A DNA stretch of 42,531 bases, from assembly GCA_018667915.1 (NCBI GenBank), contig JABIRI010000225.1, positions 1-42,531 of the forward strand, written 5' to 3'. Of the stretch, positions 15,888-23,860 are shown piece by piece. The DNA is from Opitutaceae bacterium. GTDB lineage: Bacteria > Verrucomicrobiota > Verrucomicrobiia > Opitutales > Opitutaceae. Numbering within the stretch: position 1 is the first letter of the stretch; every line of letters starts with the position of its first letter. The position numbers and the translations under genes are program-made. The notes beneath the pieces are model-generated. The model ran no database searches. It had not been told where the DNA came from and saw only the letters and a list, made by a program, of their open reading frames with translations.

Positions 15888-16954
15888 CGGATGTCAGGCC
15901 ATGACGGCGCGGGGCTAACCAGGGCACCTTCCGTGCGGTCCGCCAGTTGCCAGAAAAGGAATGGCGACGCGGGGTCTCCTTCCAATGGGTAAAGGATCGT
16001 ATTAATCGGAATATCGGATGCGGCGACACGCACGGCGGCATTGAAATAGCGCACCCGGTCCTGTTCCGAAACGAAGTCTCCGCTCGGATACGTGTCGCTT
16101 TGCGTCGGGAGTCCATCGGTGAGCATCACCACGGCATCGGGCACCGTGCTCAAACCGCGCAACACACTGAACGCACGCTCCATATTGGCGCCACCTTGTG
16201 GCACAATCTTCGCGAGCGAGTCCAACACCTCCTGAATCATTTCACCGTCTTCGCGATGGATCCAATCCACGGAGTGCGTATCGATCAGCGGCTCGGTTTC
16301 TTCCGCGAACATGAGCACTTGAAACGACGAGTCGGCTGGCAGTGACGAAATCATCCAACGAATCGAATCGACCACCCGGACCCATTTGGTTGAGGCGCGT
16401 TTCTCGTCATCAGTTTTGCTCTGCATGGCAACGGCTTCTTCAATGGTATTGCCCACCATGGAACCGGAAGCGCGAACGAGAAACAAGATGTGCTCCCCTT
16501 CCATTTGGAATCCGGTGAGATATTGGCGGCGTTTGACATTCGGAATCGGAACCGGATCGGGCACTTCGGCGGTGGCGAGCTCTTCTTTTTCCGCGAGCAA
16601 CTCCTCCATCTCCTTCTGCATCTTCGATTCGCTTTGGAGTAATTTTGCGAGCACCTGCTCGAGCTCGGTGACCTCCTCTTCGGTGATCGTATTGCGCGAT
16701 TCCGTTTGCTCGCTTTCGCCCTCGTCGGCCTGGGCCTCGAGCGTGATGCGTTCGATACGATCTTCCTGACTTTTCACATCAAACTCATACTGGCCCACCA
16801 CTTCGCGAATCTCGGCCAATTGCTGTTCCTGCGCGTTGCGCTGTTTACCGGCCACCAAAACAAAAAGCAGCAGCACACCGCCAAAGCCACAGCAGATGCA
16901 GTCCAAAAAGGAGATGCTAAAAATCTGCTGAGAGCGCCGTTTTCGTTTGGCCAT
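15884..16954 (-). CDS. ExbD-like TM/coiled-coil protein with degenerate vWA domain
   Basis: 356 residues, a paralogue of the following gene with the same plan: basic N-terminus, TM helix with SFLDCICCGFG at identical residue numbers 15-25, acidic coiled coil about 40-130, then a vWA domain. Here the MIDAS motif DxSxS reads RASGS (161-165): the metal-binding Asp is Arg, while a later LTDGLPT loop is kept. Metal-dependent ligand binding may therefore be lost, leaving a structural partner. The last codon overlaps the start of the canonical paralogue by 4 bases. The upstream Hsp70-like gene ends 19 bases before this ATG. Confidence 0.85.
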   Translation of the reverse strand: MAKRKRRSQQIFSISFLDCICCGFGGVLLLFVLVAGKQRNAQEQQLAEIREVVGQYEFDVKSQEDRIERITLEAQADEGESEQTESRNTITEEEVTELEQVLAKLLQSESKMQKEMEELLAEKEELATAEVPDPVPIPNVKRRQYLTGFQMEGEHILFLVRASGSMVGNTIEEAVAMQSKTDDEKRASTKWVRVVDSIRWMISSLPADSSFQVLMFAEETEPLIDTHSVDWIHREDGEMIQEVLDSLAKIVPQGGANMERAFSVLRGLSTVPDAVVMLTDGLPTQSDTYPSGDFVSEQDRVRYFNAAVRVAASDIPINTILYPLEGDPASPFLFWQLADRTEGALVSPAPSWPDIR

Positions 16955-16973
16955 GGCTGCGCTTAAATTCGAA

Positions 16974-18434
16974 TCAGGCTGTGCCTGGTCGGCTTTCGGC
17001 GACGATCAATAATTCCACTTCTTCGGAGCCGGATTTGATTTTCACCCGATCACCGGGAGCCATCAAGAGTGCACCGGAGTCAGGGGTTTCGATATGCCAT
17101 TCACCATCCTGACGGATGAGGCGAACCGGAACGGGACCCAGTCGCGCCAAGGAAGGAACCGCCGGAGCATCAGCGTTTTCATCGCCTTGTAAAACCTCCG
17201 GAAGTGCGTGCAACGAGTAGGCCGCTCCATCGACCACCAGATGGCTGGCCACCAGACCGGCCGAGGGTTGAGCAGCGGCGACATGAACGACTTTGACTCC
17301 ATCGCCGCTCTGGGTCGGTGCACTGGCAGAAACTTCCACTGTGCTTACCACGGGGACCATCGAGATATCTTCGGCGACGTCTAGGCCAGCGGCGAATTTA
17401 GCCGCACCGCGAGCCGCCGCTCCGTGCTGAAGATGCACCACCCGGCCGAAGCCGCGCGTCGCCAGCGCTTCGTCCATCCCCGGCAACATGCCAACCCGCG
17501 AACTCACCACGACGGTGACATCTTTCGGGTCAAACGAGCTATCGTTTAAGAATTTTACGGCCGCGGCGGCCCAACCTTGTTCGTGGGGGCCAAGATCACG
17601 GCGGATAGTTTCGCGCGGAAACGCCGCTTGATACACCCGGGACGAGGTCTGAATGGAATAACGGATGTCGGAGCCGTGGCTCCCATCGAGCAATTGCTCA
17701 CGCGTCTGTTCGTAGAAGAGTTGATCGAGTTCGCGTTGGGCGGTAACATCAAAAGCGGTCGCGCGCAGGAAACGGTTCCCCATCGATTTGTGCAGGCCTT
17801 GGATCAGCGGCACATATCCGAGTCGGGGCAACCGCATGTAACGGCGGCGATTCAGGCGGCCTTCAACGTCGGTGGTGAGCAAGGACATTGCGGCCGAATG
17901 AAGGTGCAAATCCATGTAAAGGATTCGCCCACCGGTAATGCCACCCATCGAGTCCGGATCGTTGAGGGAACTCGTGGAGAGCCCGCACAAACCCGCCAGC
18001 GGGATGCCCAGATCGCGGGCCATCGCGAGGATCAATCCCATCGCAGGATTATCCGAATCGGCGTCGCCGAGCAGCTGACCCGGCATAGCGAGGACCACCT
18101 TCTCGGGCTTCTCGGATTGGGCGCAGAGGTTTTCCCAGAAGGAATGCAAAAACGCATAGGCCAATTCGGAATAAGCCGGGGTGCGCGGTGGTCCTTCCAA
18201 ATCGGATGGAGACAGGGACAGATGCTCCCAAAAGACGTGACTGGCCGCCCGCGGATGCAGGCGCCATTCTTTCTCGGCCTCGCGACCAAAGACGAGTTCG
18301 GAGCCGTTCCAGGCCGCGAATGCCGGCCACGCGCCAGCCGCTTCGTTGACGACCGCCGGTCCATCCGTCGTCGGATCGACCACCGCCGCGTTAAAACCAA
18401 AATCGGAAAACTCAATTCCACATACGTGTGCCAT
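16974..18434 (-). CDS. Degenerate Hsp70/actin-fold protein
   Basis: 486 residues. The first 350 follow the Hsp70-type actin fold, but the nucleotide loops are altered. Phosphate-1 reads GIEFSDFGFNAAVV (6-19) without the usual GTT, phosphate-2 reads YMDLHLHSAAMSL (173-185) without DLGGGT, and the adenosine motif is recognisable as VVSSRVGMLPGMDEA (309-323). The C-terminal part (about 420-486) is a small beta-rich domain, not an Hsp70 substrate domain. It may be a pseudo-ATPase or bind nucleotide weakly. It has no TM segment and should be cytoplasmic. It lies between the ExbB-like gene (31 bases upstream) and the two vWA genes, which suggests a regulator or assembly factor for that membrane complex. 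Confidence 0.75.
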   Translation of the reverse strand: MAHVCGIEFSDFGFNAAVVDPTTDGPAVVNEAAGAWPAFAAWNGSELVFGREAEKEWRLHPRAASHVFWEHLSLSPSDLEGPPRTPAYSELAYAFLHSFWENLCAQSEKPEKVVLAMPGQLLGDADSDNPAMGLILAMARDLGIPLAGLCGLSTSSLNDPDSMGGITGGRILYMDLHLHSAAMSLLTTDVEGRLNRRRYMRLPRLGYVPLIQGLHKSMGNRFLRATAFDVTAQRELDQLFYEQTREQLLDGSHGSDIRYSIQTSSRVYQAAFPRETIRRDLGPHEQGWAAAAVKFLNDSSFDPKDVTVVVSSRVGMLPGMDEALATRGFGRVVHLQHGAAARGAAKFAAGLDVAEDISMVPVVSTVEVSASAPTQSGDGVKVVHVAAAQPSAGLVASHLVVDGAAYSLHALPEVLQGDENADAPAVPSLARLGPVPVRLIRQDGEWHIETPDSGALLMAPGDRVKIKSGSEEVELLIVAESRPGTA

Positions 18435-18465
18435 GATTTAAATAATAGAGGTTGAGGAGGCGGGA

Positions 18466-19323
18466 TCAGACAAACGTGCCATCGGCATCGTCTCGCGCCG
18501 GCACTTTCATGAGGTCCACAATTTTGATCCGGCAATATTCCTGAAAGTCTTGAATGAGGTGTTCTTGGCGCGACTGCAGCAGATGCATGAAGAACATCAG
18601 AATGATACTGAGCACCAGAGCGACGAGGGTCGAATTAAACGCCAATCCCAGCGAGTTGGTAACGCCGGCCAGATCGCCTTTCAGCGCCTCGTCGGCCTGC
18701 GCCAACGCATCACCAATACCGCGCACCGTGCCGATAAACCCGACGGACGGAATCGCCCAGGTGATGTAACGCACCAGCGACAGATCTGAGTCCAACTCAT
18801 CAGCCGCCGCTTGAGAGCGTTCCTGCACGGCGCCCGCCGCGTCCTGGATGGAGTGCGTCGCATTAAAACGCTGCAGCGCGGAGAGCACGAAGCCGGGCAG
18901 CAGCTTATTCGTCAGACTCCTCTCATTCTCCACCACGGTCTGAACCTCCTTCGAATAATCCAGCGCCGCCTCGGGCAAAATCCGTTGTCCGAGCTCGAGC
19001 TCGACAAATTCACGGCCGATCACTTGGCGCTCACGCCCCACCATCCAAAGTTTATAGGCCAAGAGGATCGTCGCCCAGACCATCAGGGTCAAACAGGCCT
19101 GCTGCTCGTAGTCTTTAAGGATAACGACGAAGTTACGTTGGGATTCTTCGGATTCCTCGGCTCCACGGTTTTCCAGGATGCGACGTGTGATCTCAACCTC
19201 CGCCGCTTGGGGGCGAATATATTGGCTGTAGAGCTGGCCGACACCAAGAATGGCGATCAACAAACCAACACTCTGGACGATAAAACCTTGGGTGAAAAAT
19301 CCTCGCTGGGGCAAAGAGGTCAT
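18466..19323 (-). CDS. MotA/TolQ/ExbB-family proton channel protein
   Basis: 285 residues from the ATG at 19323 (a TTG at 19350 would add nine). Hydrophobic helices lie near 14-33, 76-94, 187-205 and 228-249. The last two carry the family signature: IPSVGFIGTVRGIGDAL (191-207), then GVTNSLGLAFNSTLVAL (220-236), matching the ExbB/TolQ/MotA pore helices. A long cytoplasmic loop (about 95-185) separates the second and third helices. Such proteins form pentamers around two ExbD/TolR/MotB helices and use the proton gradient to drive motion. Here the matching Asp-bearing helices are on the two vWA proteins. It is the first gene of the reverse operon. Confidence 0.9.
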   Translation of the reverse strand: MTSLPQRGFFTQGFIVQSVGLLIAILGVGQLYSQYIRPQAAEVEITRRILENRGAEESEESQRNFVVILKDYEQQACLTLMVWATILLAYKLWMVGRERQVIGREFVELELGQRILPEAALDYSKEVQTVVENERSLTNKLLPGFVLSALQRFNATHSIQDAAGAVQERSQAAADELDSDLSLVRYITWAIPSVGFIGTVRGIGDALAQADEALKGDLAGVTNSLGLAFNSTLVALVLSIILMFFMHLLQSRQEHLIQDFQEYCRIKIVDLMKVPARDDADGTFV

Positions 19324-19502
19324 GGGAGTTAAGAGCGCAGGGAATGACAAATGTGCCGTGGAAAGTTAAAAATCTTACTGAACAATTTCCGAGGCATGCG
19401 TGTCAGACAACGAAACGCGAGTCTGCCTTGCTTCAAGCTCGCCCCTAATTAACTTCATTTTACCTCTACCGCTTTCCGGTGAAAAACATTCGTCGCCCGA
19501 TA

Positions 19503-20078
19503 ATGAGAACTCCCGTCGCCGCCGCCATCCTCCTTTCCTTTGTCGTCCTGTCCGGATGCAAAGTTGCTCCTTCTAAAACAGCCAAAGGCGCCGGTATTGG
19601 CGGCGCCGCTGGTGCCCTCGGTGGAGCCATTGTAGGCAATAATACCGGATCCGGTAACGCCGCATCGGGTGCCGCCATTGGTGGTGCCGCTGGAGCGATC
19701 GTCGGTGGAGCCGTCGGACTCGTCCAAGAAATGAAGGAACGAAACGCCCAGGATCGCCTCGCTCAGGAGCGCGCCTACCAACAAGAGGTCGCCCGTAAAC
19801 GCCAGGAAGAGGCCCGCCTCAAGGAACAGCTTGACGAAGAACTCTCTATTGCACAAGGCTTTAGAATCACTGACGCCGAACTGAACGACGCTCAACGCCG
19901 GGCGGATGAGACCGCGGGCCGTCTCGCCGAACTCAAAGCTGAGCGCGAATGGGCTCTGAGTCGGAAAAAGGAACTTGATGAGACGGAAGCCAAGATCGCG
20001 GCCGAAACCGCCGAAATCGCTCGTCTCGAGGCTGAACTTGCGGAACTTCGCGGTGAAACTACGGTCAGCAATCCCTGA
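19503..20078 (+). CDS. Glycine-zipper lipoprotein with coiled coil
   Basis: 191 residues from the ATG at 19503 (an upstream in-frame GTG at 19479 is less likely). The lipoprotein signal ends LSGC with Cys19. Residues about 27-77 are a glycine-zipper region (GAGIGGAAGALGGAIVG, GAAIGGAAGAIVGGAVG) of the type found in outer-membrane-associated lipoproteins. The remaining 110 residues form a highly charged coiled coil (Glu, Arg, Ala, Lys). It is divergent from the ExbB-like gene across 179 bp and is followed 13 bases later by another lipoprotein gene. Confidence 0.85.
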   Translation: MRTPVAAAILLSFVVLSGCKVAPSKTAKGAGIGGAAGALGGAIVGNNTGSGNAASGAAIGGAAGAIVGGAVGLVQEMKERNAQDRLAQERAYQQEVARKRQEEARLKEQLDEELSIAQGFRITDAELNDAQRRADETAGRLAELKAEREWALSRKKELDETEAKIAAETAEIARLEAELAELRGETTVSNP

Positions 20079-20091
20079 CTCGCCTCTCTTC

Positions 20092-20814
20092 ATGGTCCGC
20101 TCCCCGCTTCAGCTTTCTCGTCTTTGCTTACTTGCCCTCGGCTTGCTCGTAGCAGCTGGCTGCACAAGTAACACCTACAACGTTAAGATCAACGCCATCG
20201 CCAACGATGCGAAGGAATCCGGTGAATCTTACCGCATCGTCACCAAAAATGGCGGCGACCCCCAAACCGACCTCCGCACCCGTGAAGCGGTGGACTATGT
20301 GAAAGCCGCCCTCTCGGGGCGTGGTCTTTACGAGGCGCCCAATCCCGAAAGCGCCGATATGGTGGTCGAGGTCGACTACGACGTCGAACCTCCCCGCGTC
20401 GAATTTGAATCCCGCTCTGTGCCGATCTTCGCCCGCATGGGCGGCGGCGTCCGTTCGGTCATCGTTCCCACCCGCGATTCTAACGGAAACATCCAATACC
20501 GCCGCGTGTCCGTCTTGGATCCACCCAGCCAGGAGCTGATCGGGTTCGAGGAAAAGACTATCCCGGTAACGGTTTACGAAAAATATCTTCGCGTATCTGC
20601 CCGCGAAAACGTAGCCAGCGGCGACGATGCCCCTCCCGAACAGCTCTGGAGCGTCTATGTTTCGAACGAAGCGGAAGATGATGACATCCGCAGCGCCTTA
20701 CCCGTGCTCGCCTCCGTCGTGGTCGATTATATCGGCGTCACCACCGAAAAGGATCAAGAGGTGAAGGTGAACTCCGAGACCGACGAGGTGGACTTCATTA
20801 AGCGCGGCATGTAG
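20092..20814 (+). CDS. Lipoprotein of unknown function
   Basis: 240 residues from the ATG at 20092, which gives a clean lipoprotein signal ending LVAAGC (Cys24). The mature part begins TSNTYNVKINAIAND, has mixed alpha/beta character with VDYVKAALSGRGLYEA and SADMVVEVDYDVEPP, and ends EVDFIKRGM. I do not recognise a named family; the DUF4136-like feel of the N-terminal half is weak. It is co-directional with the glycine-zipper lipoprotein, 13 bases downstream, and is followed by an intrinsic terminator, so the two form a short operon. Confidence 0.8.
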   Translation: MVRSPLQLSRLCLLALGLLVAAGCTSNTYNVKINAIANDAKESGESYRIVTKNGGDPQTDLRTREAVDYVKAALSGRGLYEAPNPESADMVVEVDYDVEPPRVEFESRSVPIFARMGGGVRSVIVPTRDSNGNIQYRRVSVLDPPSQELIGFEEKTIPVTVYEKYLRVSARENVASGDDAPPEQLWSVYVSNEAEDDDIRSALPVLASVVVDYIGVTTEKDQEVKVNSETDEVDFIKRGM

Positions 20815-20850
20815 GCGTTTCGCCCACCACTTCGCTCCCCAATTTCCACG

Positions 20851-20877
20851 AAACCCGGCCACTCGCCGGGTTTTTTT
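20851..20877 (+). terminator. Intrinsic terminator of the lipoprotein operon
   Basis: Perfect 8-bp stem AACCCGGC/GCCGGGTT with a 5-base loop (cactc), running into seven T at 20871-20877. It lies 37 bases after the lipoprotein stop. Confidence 0.9.
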
Positions 20878-20979
20878 GGGCCGGTATACCAGCGACTGAT
20901 GCAATAAAATGAAATTCGGGTAACAACAGGTTTGCCCCCGACGATCCGACATGCCCTGTTTTTCGCACTACCTCTTCGC

Positions 20980-22638
20980 ATGATTGGCTCCTTCTTCGAA
21001 ATCCTAGGTTCCCTGGGAATGTTCCTCTTCGGCATGAAAGTCATGTCGGAGGCCCTGCAAAAACTCTCCGGAGATCGCCTGCGCAGCCTCATGCGCACGA
21101 TGACCAGCAACCGCTTCGCCGGGGTCGCGACGGGATTCCTGGTCACCTGCATGGTCCAATCCTCGTCGGCTTCCACCGTCATGATGGTGAGCTTCGTAAA
21201 TGCGGGCCTCCTCAAGGTCGTCGAAGCGATTGGCGTGATCATGGGCGCCAACTTGGGCACGACCACGACATTCTGGATCGTAGGGTTTCTCGGGTTTAAA
21301 TTCAGCCTCTCCAAAATCGCACTTCCTATCATCGGAGTCGCGATGCCCTTCCTTTTTTCGCGAAAGTCGACCTTACGCGATACCGGTGAGTTTCTGGTCG
21401 GATTCGGTCTATTGTTTCTCGGTTTAGTCTTCTTAAAAGAGGCGGTCCCCGACATCAAAAACAACCCTGAGGCATTGGCCTTCATCCAGAGCTATACCGA
21501 CAGGGGTCTGCTTTCGATTCTCTTCTTTTTCGCCTTCGGCACCATCCTCACCGTCATTGTGCAATCCTCGTCGGTCGCGGGAGCCATAACCATCACGATG
21601 GCGGCCAAGGGCTGGATCGATTTCCCCACCGCTGCCGCGATTATTCTCGGCGAAAACGTAGGCACGACCATCACGGCCAACCTCGCCGCTCTGAGCGGAA
21701 ACTCCAACGCCAAGCGCGCCGCGCTCGCTCACTTTATCTTCAATATCATCGGCGTGATTTGGGCCGTCATCCTGTTTGTTCCCCTCACGCGCCTTGCCGA
21801 TTACATCGTGCCGGGTAACGCCATCGACCCGGCGAACATCCCCTATCACCTCGCCGCCTTCCACACCGGCTTCAACCTGTTGAATATTGCCCTGCTGATT
21901 GGTTTCGTGCCCAAGCTTGCTTCCGTGGTCGAAGGTTTGGTCAAAGATCGAAAAGCCAAGGTTTCTGATCGCGTGAAATTCGACTCCTCCGTCATTCCGC
22001 AGACCGGAGAACTCAATCTCGCCGAGGCCGAGGAAGATGTGCTCAAGATGAACCGACTGACCCGCGATTTGGTCAGCGGATTCGTCGAACTCTTCACCAA
22101 TCCTGGCGAGGATCTCGGAGACCGCGTCAAAGAGCTCAAACAGCTCGAAAAGGAGAGCGATCGTATGGCGGTCGAGACCACGGAATACCTACTGCGTTGT
22201 TCTGCTGGTCGCGTGTCCGATGCGTCCATGGCCAAGATTTCTTCCCTGCTTCGGGTCATTGCTGAACTCGAGGACATGTGCGACCGCGGCTACCGTCTGG
22301 TCCTACTCGCCGAACGACGTCACCGTAAGAAACGGGAACTCCCGCCCGAGACTCAGGAGCAGGTTCGCCAGTTCTCGGAACTCGTCCTGCGTTTTGTCGA
22401 CTTCACTTCCGATTGCCTGCGCCGCGGGGTGCAGTCGGCCGATATGGAAACCGCACACGCCTTGGAGAACCTGATCGACAAATTCCGTAAGAATTTGCGC
22501 AAGGAATCCATCCAGCGCATGCGCACCAGCGGAGATCAGGTGAAGGCTGAGATGCTCTACATCGATATCCTCAACAATATGGAAACGATCGGAGACCACT
22601 CGCTCAACGTGCTGCAGGTGCTGCGCCACGACGACTGA
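20980..22638 (+). CDS. Na+/phosphate cotransporter family protein with PhoU-like tail
   Basis: 552 residues from the ATG at 20980; the frame extends upstream to a TTG but without support. The membrane part (1-330) contains two inverted repeats with the family QSSS motifs: MVQSSSASTVMMVSFVNAGLL and IVQSSSVAGAITITMAAKG. Each is followed by GANLGTT or GENVGTT. The C-terminal 200 residues are helical and PhoU-like (RLTRDLVSGFVELF, ELEDMCDRGYRLVLL, NNMETIGDHSLNVLQVL). NptA-type proteins import phosphate with sodium; bacterial relatives with PhoU tails can also act in phosphate export or regulation. The ATG follows a pyrimidine-rich leader (cctcttcgc). Confidence 0.92.
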   Translation: MIGSFFEILGSLGMFLFGMKVMSEALQKLSGDRLRSLMRTMTSNRFAGVATGFLVTCMVQSSSASTVMMVSFVNAGLLKVVEAIGVIMGANLGTTTTFWIVGFLGFKFSLSKIALPIIGVAMPFLFSRKSTLRDTGEFLVGFGLLFLGLVFLKEAVPDIKNNPEALAFIQSYTDRGLLSILFFFAFGTILTVIVQSSSVAGAITITMAAKGWIDFPTAAAIILGENVGTTITANLAALSGNSNAKRAALAHFIFNIIGVIWAVILFVPLTRLADYIVPGNAIDPANIPYHLAAFHTGFNLLNIALLIGFVPKLASVVEGLVKDRKAKVSDRVKFDSSVIPQTGELNLAEAEEDVLKMNRLTRDLVSGFVELFTNPGEDLGDRVKELKQLEKESDRMAVETTEYLLRCSAGRVSDASMAKISSLLRVIAELEDMCDRGYRLVLLAERRHRKKRELPPETQEQVRQFSELVLRFVDFTSDCLRRGVQSADMETAHALENLIDKFRKNLRKESIQRMRTSGDQVKAEMLYIDILNNMETIGDHSLNVLQVLRHDD

Positions 22639-22660
22639 GTTTCGGCTCCTTCTTCCCGCG

Positions 22661-23815
22661 GTGTCGTCTTCTCCCGACCTCAACGCCCTACGCGACCATT
22701 TAATCACGTGGAGTAACATCAATTCTGGGTCGCACCATGAAGCGGGCCGGTCGCAGATGGCCGGCACCTTGGCCGAGGCCATCGCGGAGCTCACACCACA
22801 CATTGAACGCATTCCCCTCGCCGATGGACGCACTGCCATCCGCGCCGAACTCCGACCTGACGCGAAAATCAAGGTGCTCTGCAGCGGCCACTACGATACG
22901 GTCTTCGAGGCCGATCACGGATTTCAGACCGCTCAAATTTCAGAGAATCCGCCGCGCCTCAACGGCCCCGGGGTCGCCGATATGAAGGGCGGCATCGTGG
23001 TGATGCTGGCAACCCTCGCCGCGTTTGAAAAATCGCCGCAGGCATCTGCCATCGGTTGGACTATTCTCCTCACCCCCGACGAAGAGATCGGTTCCCTCTA
23101 CTCGGCGGAGGTGATCGAGGCCGAGGCCACCCGGCATCAACTCGGGCTCGTATTCGAACCTGCCCGCGAATCCGGTGCCATGGTGCGATCCCGCGCGGAT
23201 ACTTCGATTTTCAAAATCGAGGTCCATGGCCGCGAGGCCCACGCGGGGCGGAACCCCGAAGAGGGCCGCAACGCCGTGACAGCCCTCGCTCAACTCTGCC
23301 TCGAAATCGACGCGCTGCCGCAATCGATTCCCGACACCTTGGTCAACGTCGGTAACTTCAACGGTGGTGGCACGGTCAACATCGTGCCCGATTTCGCCCG
23401 GGCCGAAATCAACGCCCGGGCTTCCACTCAAGCCGGAATCGACGCAATTACCGGTGCCATCAACGCCGCCGTCGCTGCGATAAACGACCGCGAGGGATTC
23501 ACCGCCCACCTCTCCGGCGGATTCAAATCTGCGCCTTTGCAGCTAACACCGGCTCGCGAGGCGCTCTTTGCCGCGCTGAGCCAATGTGCCCTCGCGCTCG
23601 GTCACCCGCCGCTCGAATGGGTGGACGTATCTGGCGGATCCGACGGCAATTTACTCCACGGCGCCGGACTTCCCGTCCTGGACGGGCTCGGCCCCATCGG
23701 CGGCGGGCTCCATTCCGATCGTGAATACATTGAGCTCCCCAGCCTCACCACCGCCGTGCATCGCACGACGCTTTTCCTCGAACGGCTTGCGGCCAACGAA
23801 ATCACGCTTCCTTAA
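22661..23815 (+). CDS. M20-family metallopeptidase (CPG2/ArgE-like hydrolase)
   Basis: 384 residues from a GTG at 22661, 22 bases after the cotransporter gene. The zinc ligands of M20 peptidases are visible: His77 and Asp79 in GHYDTVF, bridging Asp107 in GVADMKGG, catalytic Glu141 with Glu142 in TPDEEIGS, Glu166 in VFEPARESG, and the C-terminal His in GGGLHSDREY. The lid domain (about 185-295) has EVHGREAHAGRNPEEGRNAV. The closest pattern is the carboxypeptidase G2-like group, which removes amide-linked groups such as glutamate. There is no signal peptide, so it is cytoplasmic. Confidence 0.9.
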   Translation: MSSSPDLNALRDHLITWSNINSGSHHEAGRSQMAGTLAEAIAELTPHIERIPLADGRTAIRAELRPDAKIKVLCSGHYDTVFEADHGFQTAQISENPPRLNGPGVADMKGGIVVMLATLAAFEKSPQASAIGWTILLTPDEEIGSLYSAEVIEAEATRHQLGLVFEPARESGAMVRSRADTSIFKIEVHGREAHAGRNPEEGRNAVTALAQLCLEIDALPQSIPDTLVNVGNFNGGGTVNIVPDFARAEINARASTQAGIDAITGAINAAVAAINDREGFTAHLSGGFKSAPLQLTPAREALFAALSQCALALGHPPLEWVDVSGGSDGNLLHGAGLPVLDGLGPIGGGLHSDREYIELPSLTTAVHRTTLFLERLAANEITLP

Positions 23816-23860
23816 CTTCTTACTTCATCCCTCCCACTTCCTCCCTAAGCTAACCCTCCT

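Noticed and set aside
14880-19323. Zorya-type anti-phage defence system
   Set aside because: MotA/MotB-like components are present, but there is no ZorC/ZorD-like helicase or ZorE nuclease and the stator partners carry vWA domains, so a defence role is not supported.
19350-19350. TTG start for the ExbB-like gene
   Set aside because: The ATG at 19323 gives a normal N-terminus directly before the first TM helix; neither start has a ribosome-binding site, so the ATG is preferred.
23816-23860. Possible SAM-type riboswitch before metY
   Set aside because: Only 45 bases separate the genes and they are unstructured C/T-rich sequence, too short for any known riboswitch.
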